Source: Mucilaginibacter sp. PAMB04168 (GTDB taxonomy: Bacteria > Bacteroidota > Bacteroidia > Sphingobacteriales > Sphingobacteriaceae). From it: a DNA stretch of 64,000 bases. The stretch is from contig NZ_CP155079.2 in NCBI RefSeq assembly GCF_039634365.2, positions 1,922,001 through 1,986,000 on the forward strand. Reading direction: 5' to 3'. The notes under the pieces were generated by a model. That model worked only from the letters and a program-made list of their open reading frames with translations, ran no database searches and had not been told where the DNA came from. Position numbers and translations under genes: made by a program. Shown piece by piece: positions 7,748-16,042 of this stretch (position 1 is the stretch's first letter; each line of letters starts with the position of its first letter).

Positions 7748-7803
7748 CCTCAGATGTACAGCCAGCATTAGATATTTTTAGACGGATACTATCGAGATAG
7801 TAC

Positions 7804-8619
7804 TTACTGCGGAGTTCCGAAAATATCGATCTTTTCGGCACCTTTAGAACTATTGGTCGCTGTAACCCTGATGTGTGTAGCATCGCTGCAACGCATATCG
7901 GTGAACCTTGCCCTGGTCATTGGCCATTCTTCATTTTTAGATCCACGGTATAAAGTGGTGTAAAGCCATTCTGCACCGGTAACGTGCGCTTTGGTTGGCT
8001 GTACGGGCTTGCCTTCATTGCGAACCTGATCTATGGCGTTCACCCGCTTGAACTGCTTGGCTGCCTCGTAGGTGAAGCCGGATGCGTCAACGTTGGTTTC
8101 AAATCTTTTTTCTGGATGGTTCATGTCCTGAATAATCATGCGCAGCTTTTTGGGGCCTGCCATTTTGATCGTCATCTGTATTTTATCTCCAGGGTGCCAG
8201 GTGTATTTAGCTGAATCGGGAGCGCTTTTCCAATAACCTGCTCTCCAGAAAGGCCTCCATGCGTTTCGGCGTGCACTTTTGCGACCGGATGCATCGGTTG
8301 AGAACTCCCAGGTTAAACCGGCATCAAGTTCCTGATCGGCCGAATTACCACCCATATAAACAGAAAAGTTATCTAATGGCTGCTTGGTACGGGAATCCAA
8401 GCGGTCCTCATCAACAGTGGGCTGGCCAAGTACCACTACTCCCGTTATACCGCTCCAGTTATCAAAACTGGTTACTGCCTTGCGGTAATAAGCACCCGGA
8501 AAGCAGTCAATGGATGCCGCTGGCGGCACTTCTTTCTCTACGAGGGTTGTATTTTGTGCCTTACAAGCAGCCAATGTAACAGCTACACCGGTGTATAGTA
8601 GTAATTTTTTAAAGTTCAT
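7804..8619 (-). CDS. PUL 1 lipoprotein of unknown function
   Basis: Predicted 271-residue lipoprotein. The signal is MNFKKLLLYTGVAVTLAACK, with Cys19 as lipid anchor. The mature part is rich in Trp and aromatic residues (RRNAWRPFWRAGYWKSAPDS, KYTWHPGDKIQMTIKM) and looks like an all-beta, possibly lectin-like or jelly-roll, domain; this is an impression, not a recognised family. The ATG at 8619 is chosen over longer in-frame starts because it gives a proper lipobox. The start overlaps the end of the upstream MFS gene by 11 bases, so the two are translated as one operon. Confidence 0.65.
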   Translation of the reverse strand: MNFKKLLLYTGVAVTLAACKAQNTTLVEKEVPPAASIDCFPGAYYRKAVTSFDNWSGITGVVVLGQPTVDEDRLDSRTKQPLDNFSVYMGGNSADQELDAGLTWEFSTDASGRKSARRNAWRPFWRAGYWKSAPDSAKYTWHPGDKIQMTIKMAGPKKLRMIIQDMNHPEKRFETNVDASGFTYEAAKQFKRVNAIDQVRNEGKPVQPTKAHVTGAEWLYTTLYRGSKNEEWPMTRARFTDMRCSDATHIRVTATNSSKGAEKIDIFGTPQ

Positions 8620-9865
8620 TTTGATTGATATTGGATTCGTAACCATTAACACCATAAAAAACGAGATATGCATAGCAAACAACAGGAATCATGAAAGCGA
8701 TGAGCCAAGTAGCATGATCCTTTACGTATCCTTGCGAGAAGGAGACGATCGCCCCGCCGGCTATGGCTGTTGAAAGTATGCCCGAGGCCTGCGTAGTGAA
8801 CTTACCTACACCTTGTACAGACAGCGAAAATATAATAGCAAACATCACAGAGTTACATAAGCCAACGGCTATCATGCTCCATACGGCCAAAGAACCGGCG
8901 CTGTTTACTGATACAAGAATCAGGATAGTGGCCATAGTTGCACAAATAGTAAGTACCGCCGACGGCTTTACCGACCGCAGAACCCATGAACCAACCAAAC
9001 GCCCAACCAGCATACTTCCCCAGTAAAAAGCAACGTATGTATTAGCCTGGTCAACAGGAATGTTCAAAGTGTCAGCAATATAATTGGTTAGGAACGTGCC
9101 AACCGATACTTCTGCGCCTACATAAACAAAAATGCCAATGGTGCCGAAGTTGAGGTTACGGAACGAGAATAAATTAGTGTTGGTGCCTGAAACGGTGTCG
9201 ACACTACTACTACCGGGCTTTAGGTTGGGAAGCCTAAGAAATGCCACCACCAAGGCTATTAATACAAGCAAACACCCAATACCGATGTACGGATACCGAA
9301 CAGCATCGCTCGAACTAGTAGATTCCTGCAGGCGCGAAAGAATGAAGTAAGCTCCGAAGATAGGGGCGATTGTTGTTCCGATAGATCCAACGGCTTGTAT
9401 TAGTGTAAGCCTTGATGATGCAGTTTTAGCAGGTCCGAGAATGGTAATGTAAGGGTTAGAAGCAACCTGTAGAAGCACAACACCTATAGCCAGCACAAAT
9501 AGTGCCGCCAGAAATATATAGTACTGGTGAAATATGGATGCAGGTACAAATAAAAACGCACCGAATGCAGATACCAGCAGTCCCATCATCATACCGTTCT
9601 TATAACCCGTACGTTCTATAATTTTTCCGGCTGGGAACGACATGATACCATAAGTCAGAAAAAAATAGAATTGCACCAGTGATGATTCGGAGTAGGTAAG
9701 CGTAAATCCTTTTTTAAAAAAAGGCACAAGCGTATCGTTTAAACAGGTGATGAACCCGTTCATAAAATACAAAACTGCCAGCGAGGTAAGTGCAGTGGTA
9801 TAGTTCTGCTGTTTGTGATCTAAGGGCTCAGTTAACACTGCTCCACCAGAGGGGATACTTGCCAT
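8609..9865 (-). CDS. nagP: Sugar MFS transporter, FucP/GlcP/NagP type
   Basis: Inner-membrane sugar:H+ symporter of 418 residues with about 12 helices. The sequence fits the FucP-like family found in Bacteroidota: LAVLYFMNGFITCLNDTLVP near the start, FPAGKIIERTGYKNGMMMGL, and VLLQVASNPYITILG in helix 4-5. Its place next to a GH20 hexosaminidase, a ROK regulator and a NagB fusion makes N-acetylglucosamine a likely substrate. The family also carries glucose, galactose and fucose, so the symbol is tentative. It lies 35 bases downstream of the DUF4127 gene on the same strand. Confidence 0.85.
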   Translation of the reverse strand: MASIPSGGAVLTEPLDHKQQNYTTALTSLAVLYFMNGFITCLNDTLVPFFKKGFTLTYSESSLVQFYFFLTYGIMSFPAGKIIERTGYKNGMMMGLLVSAFGAFLFVPASIFHQYYIFLAALFVLAIGVVLLQVASNPYITILGPAKTASSRLTLIQAVGSIGTTIAPIFGAYFILSRLQESTSSSDAVRYPYIGIGCLLVLIALVVAFLRLPNLKPGSSSVDTVSGTNTNLFSFRNLNFGTIGIFVYVGAEVSVGTFLTNYIADTLNIPVDQANTYVAFYWGSMLVGRLVGSWVLRSVKPSAVLTICATMATILILVSVNSAGSLAVWSMIAVGLCNSVMFAIIFSLSVQGVGKFTTQASGILSTAIAGGAIVSFSQGYVKDHATWLIAFMIPVVCYAYLVFYGVNGYESNINQNEL

Positions 9866-9900
9866 TATTTATATTTTGTTAATTAAAAAATAAGCGTTGA

Positions 9901-11481
9901 TTAATGAACTTTAAAGTCTATTTCTGCCTCGAATGTCCGTCCCCAAGGCAGGGCGAATGTCATACCCGACGGCTTAAAGCCAATGGCTGTAACCTGGTTT
10001 GAGGTATAACTATCACTAAGCTCTTTGAAGTTAATACTAAGTAGGCTCATACAATATGACTCCACTTTCTGTGTTTCCTCAAGCGTGAGCCGTAATGGAT
10101 TGTATTTGTTATCTTGAATATAAGTTTTAGCCTTGCCTCTTACCAGCGTATGATAGTAATAATCATCCAGTACGCGGTGAAAAGTGAACCAGTGCTCTGC
10201 AAGCTCAATTTGCTTACTCACCTTCGGGCCAACTTGCTTCATCTTGGCCTTGGCAAGGGCGTATATTACGCCCTGTGGCAGGGTTGTACCGATGGTGTTA
10301 CCAGCCGTGTTCCACGATGCATAGCTGTATAAGCGCGGAAGCAACCGACGGCGAAGCAGCTCAGTAGAAAAGTTGGGGTCACCACCCTGAACGTCTCCTT
10401 TTGGATCGATATCGGCCACAATAACATGCTTACCATTGTCTGTCTGCTTTTCAATTTCTGACGCGAAACTTTGAGCATTACCCGTCTCAAACCGCGACGG
10501 GTAAACGTAAAAAAGCAGATCCGCTTTGGCTGCATCTATGACCTCGGTAGCACCAATCGCTGCTATATCATAACTTACGGTTTGCCGTAGCGGGCGGTCT
10601 TCAAAAGGCATTGCTTTGTTACTAAGCTCTTCTGATGAGTAAACTGCTTTGATTTTGGGTGAAAAGTTGAAACGCTTATTTAACGCACGCGATAGTAACA
10701 ACATCGATATTTCATCTGCGCCTGGCATCACCAGTATTTTGGAGGTTAGGTTGAATTTTTTAGATCTTTCAATTAGCTGTTCGCGATCAGCTACGTGAAT
10801 GCCGCGTGGTTTTGCGTCGTCCTGAGAAAGAATAAGGTAATCAATGATACCGCTGCGAACAAAATCAATAGCTTTATAATTAACGGATAAGTTGCGCTTA
10901 CGTGAGGCTTTATAATCGGTTAAAGCTTCCGTAGGTATATCCCTTACTAATTCAGCTGCGCGCTTTTTCGATACTTCATCCTCAGCTACAGATATTTCGG
11001 CCCAGTCGGCCAGCTTCTGGCGATAAGCCTCGTTCTTTCCATCACCGGTTGGGGCAAGGCGCATAATAACGCTTTGTCCGTATACAGGCAGATGAGGAGC
11101 CAATTGATGAATTTTCTTTATAACTTCTATACGGCTCAACGCCGGTGTCAACTGCGTATGGTGTATACGTGAGGCAACCAGGCCTCCGTAAGCGAGCATA
11201 TCCAGCGAGATCACTGCTGCATTGAACATTTTAAAGTTTTGCTTATTCAACCAGGCAATTATTTTTTCTGGCTGGCCGGGCGTTGTAAAGTTGCCTAGCA
11301 ATTCTTTAGGTGGCGAAACAACTTCTGCATTGCCGATCAATCCCATTTTTTGTGTAAACTGCAAACAAGGCGGTCTGTCATCTAAAGGGATCAATAAAAC
11401 TCTGGTGCGGTAATTAGATGCGTTTTGCGCACTGGCGTTAATGACTAGAAATAATACAAACAGCGTGAACAGGCTTCTCAT
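9901..11481 (-). CDS. Secreted DUF4127 protein
   Basis: Predicted 526-residue exported protein with a Sec signal (MRSLFTLFVLFLVINASAQ). The DUF4127 signatures are VLLIPLDDRPPCLQF near residue 30, AAVISLDMLAYGGLVASR near 90-107, and YLILSQDDAKPRGIH near the middle. The family is uncharacterised as far as I know. It has acidic, Asp-rich conserved motifs that could bind metal or sugar. It is the first gene of a minus-strand operon with the NagP-like transporter and a lipoprotein. Its context implies a role in HexNAc glycan breakdown in the periplasm, which is an inference. Confidence 0.85.
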   Translation of the reverse strand: MRSLFTLFVLFLVINASAQNASNYRTRVLLIPLDDRPPCLQFTQKMGLIGNAEVVSPPKELLGNFTTPGQPEKIIAWLNKQNFKMFNAAVISLDMLAYGGLVASRIHHTQLTPALSRIEVIKKIHQLAPHLPVYGQSVIMRLAPTGDGKNEAYRQKLADWAEISVAEDEVSKKRAAELVRDIPTEALTDYKASRKRNLSVNYKAIDFVRSGIIDYLILSQDDAKPRGIHVADREQLIERSKKFNLTSKILVMPGADEISMLLLSRALNKRFNFSPKIKAVYSSEELSNKAMPFEDRPLRQTVSYDIAAIGATEVIDAAKADLLFYVYPSRFETGNAQSFASEIEKQTDNGKHVIVADIDPKGDVQGGDPNFSTELLRRRLLPRLYSYASWNTAGNTIGTTLPQGVIYALAKAKMKQVGPKVSKQIELAEHWFTFHRVLDDYYYHTLVRGKAKTYIQDNKYNPLRLTLEETQKVESYCMSLLSINFKELSDSYTSNQVTAIGFKPSGMTFALPWGRTFEAEIDFKVH

Positions 11482-11509
11482 ATTCGGGAGGTTATACTCA
11501 CAAATAATG

Positions 11510-11554
11510 TTAAAAAAATTTAATAATTAAACATTTGTTAAAAATAAATTTTAA
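11510..11554. promoter_or_regulatory. AT-rich palindromes between DUF4127 and FAD oxidoreductase genes
   Basis: TTAAAAAAATTTAA (11510-11523) and TTAAAAATAAATTTTAA (11538-11554) lie in the divergent promoter region. The second has perfect 6-base arms TTAAAA/TTTTAA. Similar elements occur upstream of the ROK and GH20/SusC genes, so these are candidate ROK-regulator sites. Confidence 0.3.
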
Positions 11555-11648
11555 AAAGTAGATTTCACTCGTATTATTGTGCAGGGTATGTCGAGAATTG
11601 ATTTTGAAAGTTGTTGCGCCTACCCATCTGATGTCAGACAATAAGTAT

Positions 11649-13361
11649 ATGAAAAGACGTAATTTCATTGAACTATTAACAGTTACAAGCAGTGCTGCTG
11701 TGGTATCGCCGGCATTTGCAAACTCATCACTTAAAATTTCTCCAACTGACGTTAATAACGCCAAGGCCGTTCTATCGGCAGACGTTGTTATAGCAGGTGG
11801 TGGTTTAGGTGGATGTGCTGCTGCTTTGGCTGCGTTACGCAACAACCTGACTGTTATACTAACGGAACAAACGGATTGGATAGGAGGGCAGCTTACCCAG
11901 CAAGGCGTTCCGCCCGATGAGCATCCCTGGATTGAGACGCACGGTGCAACACAACTATACCGGAACTTTCGTAAAGGTGTTCGTGATTATTATATCAATA
12001 ATTATCCGCTAACAGACGAATCAAAATCAAAGGAATTCTTCAACCCTGGAGATGCGCCGGTATCGGCATTGTGCCATGAACCAAGGGTAGCACTTGCGGT
12101 GCTGCAAAGCATGATGGATCCATACTTAAGCTCAAAAAATCTAACCATTTTACTGGAACATCAAGTTACCCGTGCCCAAGTTGCGGGGGATGAAGTTAAA
12201 GCGCTGGAGGCTGTTGATTTAGTTACAGGTGAGCAACTGATTTTAAAAGCGCCGTTTTTTGTGGATGCTACTGAACTTGGCGACTTGCTGCCTATGACTG
12301 GCACTGAGTTCATTACAGGCGCCGAATCAAAGGTGCAAACCAAAGAACTGCACGCTCCTGTAAAGCCAGATCCCAACAACGTTCAATCGTTCAATATGCC
12401 GTTTGCGATGGATTACGTACCGGGCGGCAACTTTGTTATTCCTAAGCCTAAAGAGTATGATTACTGGCGGAACCTGGTGCCAAAACTCACACCCAAATGG
12501 TCGGGCAAATTGCTTGATCTTGCTTATAGCAAGCCGGCAACCTTGGTACGCAAAGAACTAGCATTTGACCCCACTGGCCCTAACGCCGGCGATACGCTAA
12601 ATCTTTGGCATTACCGCCGCATTATCAGCAAATCTAACTTTAAGCCAGGTACTTATGCGGGTGACATTACGGTAGTTAACTGGCCACAAAACGATTACTT
12701 CGAAGGTAATCTAATTGGCGCCACACCAGAGCAGTTTGTTCATCACGTAAACAGGGCTAAGCAGCTGAGCTTGTCATTGTTATACTGGCTGCAAACCGAA
12801 GCTCCTCGACCGGATGGTGGCCATGGCTGGCCAGGGCTGCGGCTACGCGCGGATGTGATGGGCACACGAGACGGTCTTTCAAAATATCCATACATCCGCG
12901 AATCGCGTCGTATCAAAGCCGTGTTTACTATCTTAGAGGAGCATGTAGGTCAGGACAACCGCGCACAAATCACCGGAAAAAATACTGGAAATACCTCAGC
13001 TGATTTTTATGATAGTGTTGGTATAGGCTACTATCACATCGACCTGCATCCATCTACCGCTGGAAATAATTATATCGATTTTGAATCCATGCCTTTTCAA
13101 ATTCCTCTCGGTGCATTGCTGCCGCGCCGTATGAAAAACCTTTTACCTGCAAATAAAAATATCGGCACAACTCATATTACAAACGGCTGTTACCGTCTGC
13201 ACCCGGTAGAGTGGAGCATTGGTGAAGCAGTGGGCATGCTAATCACTTATGCTATGAGTAAAAAAGTAATCCCTCGCGCGGTCCGTGAGCAACCGGGTAT
13301 GCTGCAGGAATTTCAGGAATTCATTCATTCGCAAGGTATTGAAACTAAATGGCCAGCTTAA
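11649..13361 (+). CDS. Exported FAD-dependent oxidoreductase (PF12831 type)
   Basis: Predicted 570-residue flavoprotein. The start MKRRNFIELLTVTSSAAV carries a twin-Arg-like export signal ending near AFANS, which suggests export already folded with FAD. The dinucleotide-binding motif DVVIAGGGLGGCAAALAALR lies at about residues 43-62, followed by TEQTDWIGGQLTQQG, typical of the PF12831 family that is often misnamed xanthan lyase. Another marker is TTHITNGCYRLHPVEWSIGE near the C terminus. The ATG at 11649 is chosen because the signal peptide begins there; the frame is open 24 codons further upstream. Such oxidoreductases are frequent in PULs, with unknown substrates. Confidence 0.85.
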   Translation: MKRRNFIELLTVTSSAAVVSPAFANSSLKISPTDVNNAKAVLSADVVIAGGGLGGCAAALAALRNNLTVILTEQTDWIGGQLTQQGVPPDEHPWIETHGATQLYRNFRKGVRDYYINNYPLTDESKSKEFFNPGDAPVSALCHEPRVALAVLQSMMDPYLSSKNLTILLEHQVTRAQVAGDEVKALEAVDLVTGEQLILKAPFFVDATELGDLLPMTGTEFITGAESKVQTKELHAPVKPDPNNVQSFNMPFAMDYVPGGNFVIPKPKEYDYWRNLVPKLTPKWSGKLLDLAYSKPATLVRKELAFDPTGPNAGDTLNLWHYRRIISKSNFKPGTYAGDITVVNWPQNDYFEGNLIGATPEQFVHHVNRAKQLSLSLLYWLQTEAPRPDGGHGWPGLRLRADVMGTRDGLSKYPYIRESRRIKAVFTILEEHVGQDNRAQITGKNTGNTSADFYDSVGIGYYHIDLHPSTAGNNYIDFESMPFQIPLGALLPRRMKNLLPANKNIGTTHITNGCYRLHPVEWSIGEAVGMLITYAMSKKVIPRAVREQPGMLQEFQEFIHSQGIETKWPA

Positions 13362-13378
13362 CCATTACGGAAAGCTGG

Positions 13379-14257
13379 TTATGCTTGCAGAACTCCGCCA
13401 AGCCAGTTGCGCAAGATGTTAGCGTAGACGGTACTCACATCAACCGCGCTGCTGGCATTTGTCTCTTGGTTGCTGTAAATACCGCTGTGCTGAAGCTGGC
13501 CACCATAAATCATCAACACGCCCGCATCCCCATGATCTGTGCCCTTGCTGTTGTTTTGTGCTAAACTTCTGCCAAACTCAGACCAGGTAACGATCATGGT
13601 ATTGTTCAACTCGTCCGAGACTTTCAACCTATTCATAAACGTATTCATAGCATCTGCATAAGCTTGCAGCAAAAAGGCGTGTTTTGCTTTTTGAAAATGG
13701 TGGGTGTCAAAACCATCAAGACCAATGGCATAAACATGACTTTGTTGATGGGTGCTTATACTTGATGCAATGTTTAGCAGTTTTTCTTCAAAGTCAGATG
13801 CTGCTAAACCCAGGTCAGCAGCGGAGAATTCAATGATTTGTTTTGGATCTAAAGGATGAGTGGTTAAGGGCTTAACAAGCAAGTTCTTCCAGGCATGAAA
13901 GCACGTGTGATGTGAATTATCCAGATTCGCGGAGGTAGCGTTAGGCAAGATGAGCATATTACCTTGATCGTACCAAGGCTTCAACCCGGCTAAACTTGGA
14001 TGGAAGCCATACCGCTCTGTTAACCTAATTACCTCAGTAGGTTGAACCGCTATATTGGGACGCAGCTTGTAGTAAGCTTCATCAGTATGAGGAACAATGG
14101 TGTTGTAACCGTCGTTACCGCCGTTTAAATGAACGAATACAAGGTTGCGCTTTGCATATGCACAAAGGCAGGTACTACTTAAAACGTCAAGTGTGTGAGG
14201 AAGCAGTAGAGGGGTTACCGCCACGGCGGCATTTTGTAAAAAGGCTCTTCTTTTCAT
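13379..14257 (-). CDS. DUF1501 protein with twin-Arg-like signal
   Basis: Predicted 292-residue exported protein of the DUF1501 group, which has an alkaline phosphatase/sulfatase-like fold. Family markers are MKRRAFLQNAAVAVTP (export signal), VFVHLNGGNDGYNTIVP, IGLDGFDTHHFQKA and TWSEFGRSLAQNNSKGTDHG. Members are usually near 400 residues, so this one is short, apparently in the central part. DUF1501 genes often sit beside a DUF1800 gene; none is present here. The gene is convergent with the FAD oxidoreductase (17-base gap) and 9 bases downstream of the DUF4434 gene, so it belongs to the operon starting at the SGNH esterase. Confidence 0.8.
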   Translation of the reverse strand: MKRRAFLQNAAVAVTPLLLPHTLDVLSSTCLCAYAKRNLVFVHLNGGNDGYNTIVPHTDEAYYKLRPNIAVQPTEVIRLTERYGFHPSLAGLKPWYDQGNMLILPNATSANLDNSHHTCFHAWKNLLVKPLTTHPLDPKQIIEFSAADLGLAASDFEEKLLNIASSISTHQQSHVYAIGLDGFDTHHFQKAKHAFLLQAYADAMNTFMNRLKVSDELNNTMIVTWSEFGRSLAQNNSKGTDHGDAGVLMIYGGQLQHSGIYSNQETNASSAVDVSTVYANILRNWLGGVLQA

Positions 14258-14266
14258 ACCATACGC

Positions 14267-15202
14267 CTATTTAAAGCTTCTGATATATTCTTTATAACGA
14301 TCATATAAATGACCCGCCTGCAGGTAGGCAGACTGCGGACTCATGAAGTGCGAAAACTCGAAGGTGATAGCCTTATCATAGCCTGCTTTACGGGCAGCAT
14401 CAAGCTTTAACTTCAACTTTTCGAACTTAATCGGAAAAAACTTGATGGGCATATCGCGGTCAAAAGACTCGGAGTTCGTCCAGCATTGCATACCATACTT
14501 GTCGGCCAGTTTCTTGTTAACTTCAAAAAAGTCTGGTAGCTCGTAAATCTCCACATGTCCGTCCTGAAAGGCAACCGCATCCACCGAGCCTTTAATAGCG
14601 TCAAATATTTCATTCCAAGCCTTTTCGTGTTCCTGTATGGTAATGCTATCCTGTTTCGTGAGTACAGAAGATGCCGCCATAACAGCCTTCTTTCCATCAA
14701 TCCACGGAGAAATAAAGGTTGGTAAATTGCCTGATATATCTTTGCAATGCCGGCCTAACTGCGCATACAAGCCCGATACCTTACCAGTACGGCCACTTAT
14801 TTCCTGTGTAAGGTACCAGCCTCTAAACGATTTATAATGACCGTATTTAGCCCAAACTTCGTCAATTACTTTTTTGTTGAGATCAATCTCCTGCTGAAAG
14901 TCACCATTCCACCAGTACTTGCCCGAGTCATACAGGCCGAAGTAAAACTTCATGTCGTGCTTATCTGCAAGTTCAAGGTACATTTTTACCAGGTCAACCG
15001 GAGGAGTGTAGCAGTTTTCCTGCTTTCTCAAAACGTCAGAAGGATAAGTGAGCCAGCGTTTATAGCCACTTCTTATCAGAATAACGGTGTCAATTCCAAC
15101 CGCTTTCATATGCGAAAAATCTGCGTCCCATTCAGCCCGCCCCCAGTTTTGATGGGGGATATCATGGCTTATTTCGTCTAAAAAAGTGCCTGTTATTTTC
15201 AT
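14267..15202 (-). CDS. DUF4434 TIM-barrel protein, putative glycosidase
   Basis: Predicted 311-residue protein. Motifs match the DUF4434 family: KITGTFLDEISHDIPHQNWG at the start, WDADFSHMKAVGIDTVILIR, FYFGLYDSGKYWW and FRGWYLTQEISG. The fold is expected to be a TIM barrel related to glycoside hydrolases, with candidate acidic catalytic residues such as the Glu in LTQEISG and the Asp in AFQDGHVE. No signal peptide is seen, so it may act in the cytoplasm. It lies between the SGNH esterase (17-base gap) and DUF1501 in a minus-strand operon. Activity is unknown. Confidence 0.8.
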   Translation of the reverse strand: MKITGTFLDEISHDIPHQNWGRAEWDADFSHMKAVGIDTVILIRSGYKRWLTYPSDVLRKQENCYTPPVDLVKMYLELADKHDMKFYFGLYDSGKYWWNGDFQQEIDLNKKVIDEVWAKYGHYKSFRGWYLTQEISGRTGKVSGLYAQLGRHCKDISGNLPTFISPWIDGKKAVMAASSVLTKQDSITIQEHEKAWNEIFDAIKGSVDAVAFQDGHVEIYELPDFFEVNKKLADKYGMQCWTNSESFDRDMPIKFFPIKFEKLKLKLDAARKAGYDKAITFEFSHFMSPQSAYLQAGHLYDRYKEYIRSFK

Positions 15203-15219
15203 TGCCGGTTACATTGATA

Positions 15220-15894
15220 TTATAGCAGCCCTTTGCTTTTGAGGAGGTTCACCCACAAAATATATGCAGGCATCTTAAGGTGAATGCCATCAGTGGTATA
15301 ATCCCTGTTCATTTGCCCGTCTTTTCCCTTGAAAATAGGGTGCAAATCAACAAAGGTTAATTTTTCTGATGCTGCCAACTGTTGCAGTAGGTTGTTTACT
15401 TCACTTACACGAGCATTGGTAATTCGCTTGTATTCATTACCTAACATCAATTCATTGACTGGTAAAATACTTTGCAGAATAAGTTGCGTTTTAGGCGAGG
15501 TGAGTTTCACCTGGCCGATGATTCGTTGGTAATTTTTAATAATTATGGCAGCGGGGATGCCACGCTTCAAATCATTAATGCCAATCAGTAAAAATATCTT
15601 TTTAGGTTTAGATGAAAGTACCTCATCAAGACGCGCAATTACGCCAAAAGATACGTCACCGCTAATGCCCCGGTTGATGACATTCTTGCCAGGTATCAAT
15701 TCCTGCCACTCACCAGCCTCAGTAATACTGTTACCTAAAAAAACAATTTCATTCTTGCTATCAGGCATTTGCCTGAAAAATTGCAGCCGTTGTTTATAAT
15801 GACTATTAGCATAACTGCTGTCGATTGGCAAATCTTGCGCAGAAGCGGCAAAGCTTACTAGAAAAAACAAAATTATTGTGGAGATATGCTTCAT
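15220..15894 (-). CDS. Secreted SGNH/GDSL hydrolase (copy 1)
   Basis: Predicted 224-residue exported esterase-like protein with signal MKHISTIILFFLVSFAASAQ. The SGNH blocks are in order: nucleophile block FLGNSITEAGEW, Gly block NRGISGDVSFG, Asn block LLIGINDLKRG and the Asp/His block DGIHLKMPAY. Such enzymes often remove acetyl groups from glycans. It is a clear paralogue of the SGNH gene at 25300-25995: both share NSHY...R..FF and the same blocks. It starts the minus-strand operon SGNH-DUF4434-DUF1501 and faces the ROK regulator across 148 bases. Confidence 0.85.
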   Translation of the reverse strand: MKHISTIILFFLVSFAASAQDLPIDSSYANSHYKQRLQFFRQMPDSKNEIVFLGNSITEAGEWQELIPGKNVINRGISGDVSFGVIARLDEVLSSKPKKIFLLIGINDLKRGIPAAIIIKNYQRIIGQVKLTSPKTQLILQSILPVNELMLGNEYKRITNARVSEVNNLLQQLAASEKLTFVDLHPIFKGKDGQMNRDYTTDGIHLKMPAYILWVNLLKSKGLL

Positions 15895-15909
15895 TGATTA
15901 ATATCTACC

Positions 15910-15983
15910 TTAAAAATATTAAGATGAGCATAGTTATTAAATTAATTACAAAACTGAAAGCCTTTGATTTAATAAATTTTTAA
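15910..15983. promoter_or_regulatory. AT-rich palindromes between SGNH and ROK genes
   Basis: TTAAAAATATTAA (15910-15922) and TTAATAAATTTTTAA (15969-15983) lie in the divergent promoter region of the regulator itself. They resemble elements in the two other divergent regions of PUL 1, as expected for autoregulation. Confidence 0.3.
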
Positions 15984-16042
15984 TTACAAGAATGTAAATC
16001 TGAACACTAATATTTAGTTTTATACCATCTTAGGATTTCTAT

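Noticed and set aside
3460..7803. Mobile element or prophage in the accessory tract
   Set aside because: No transposase, integrase, phage gene or repeated tRNA end could be found; only decay and unknown small genes are visible.
7577..7883. Minus-strand frames after the DUF4261 pseudogene
   Set aside because: They overlap the DUF4261 remnant, the inverted repeat and the end of the lipoprotein gene, and show no protein-like pattern of their own.
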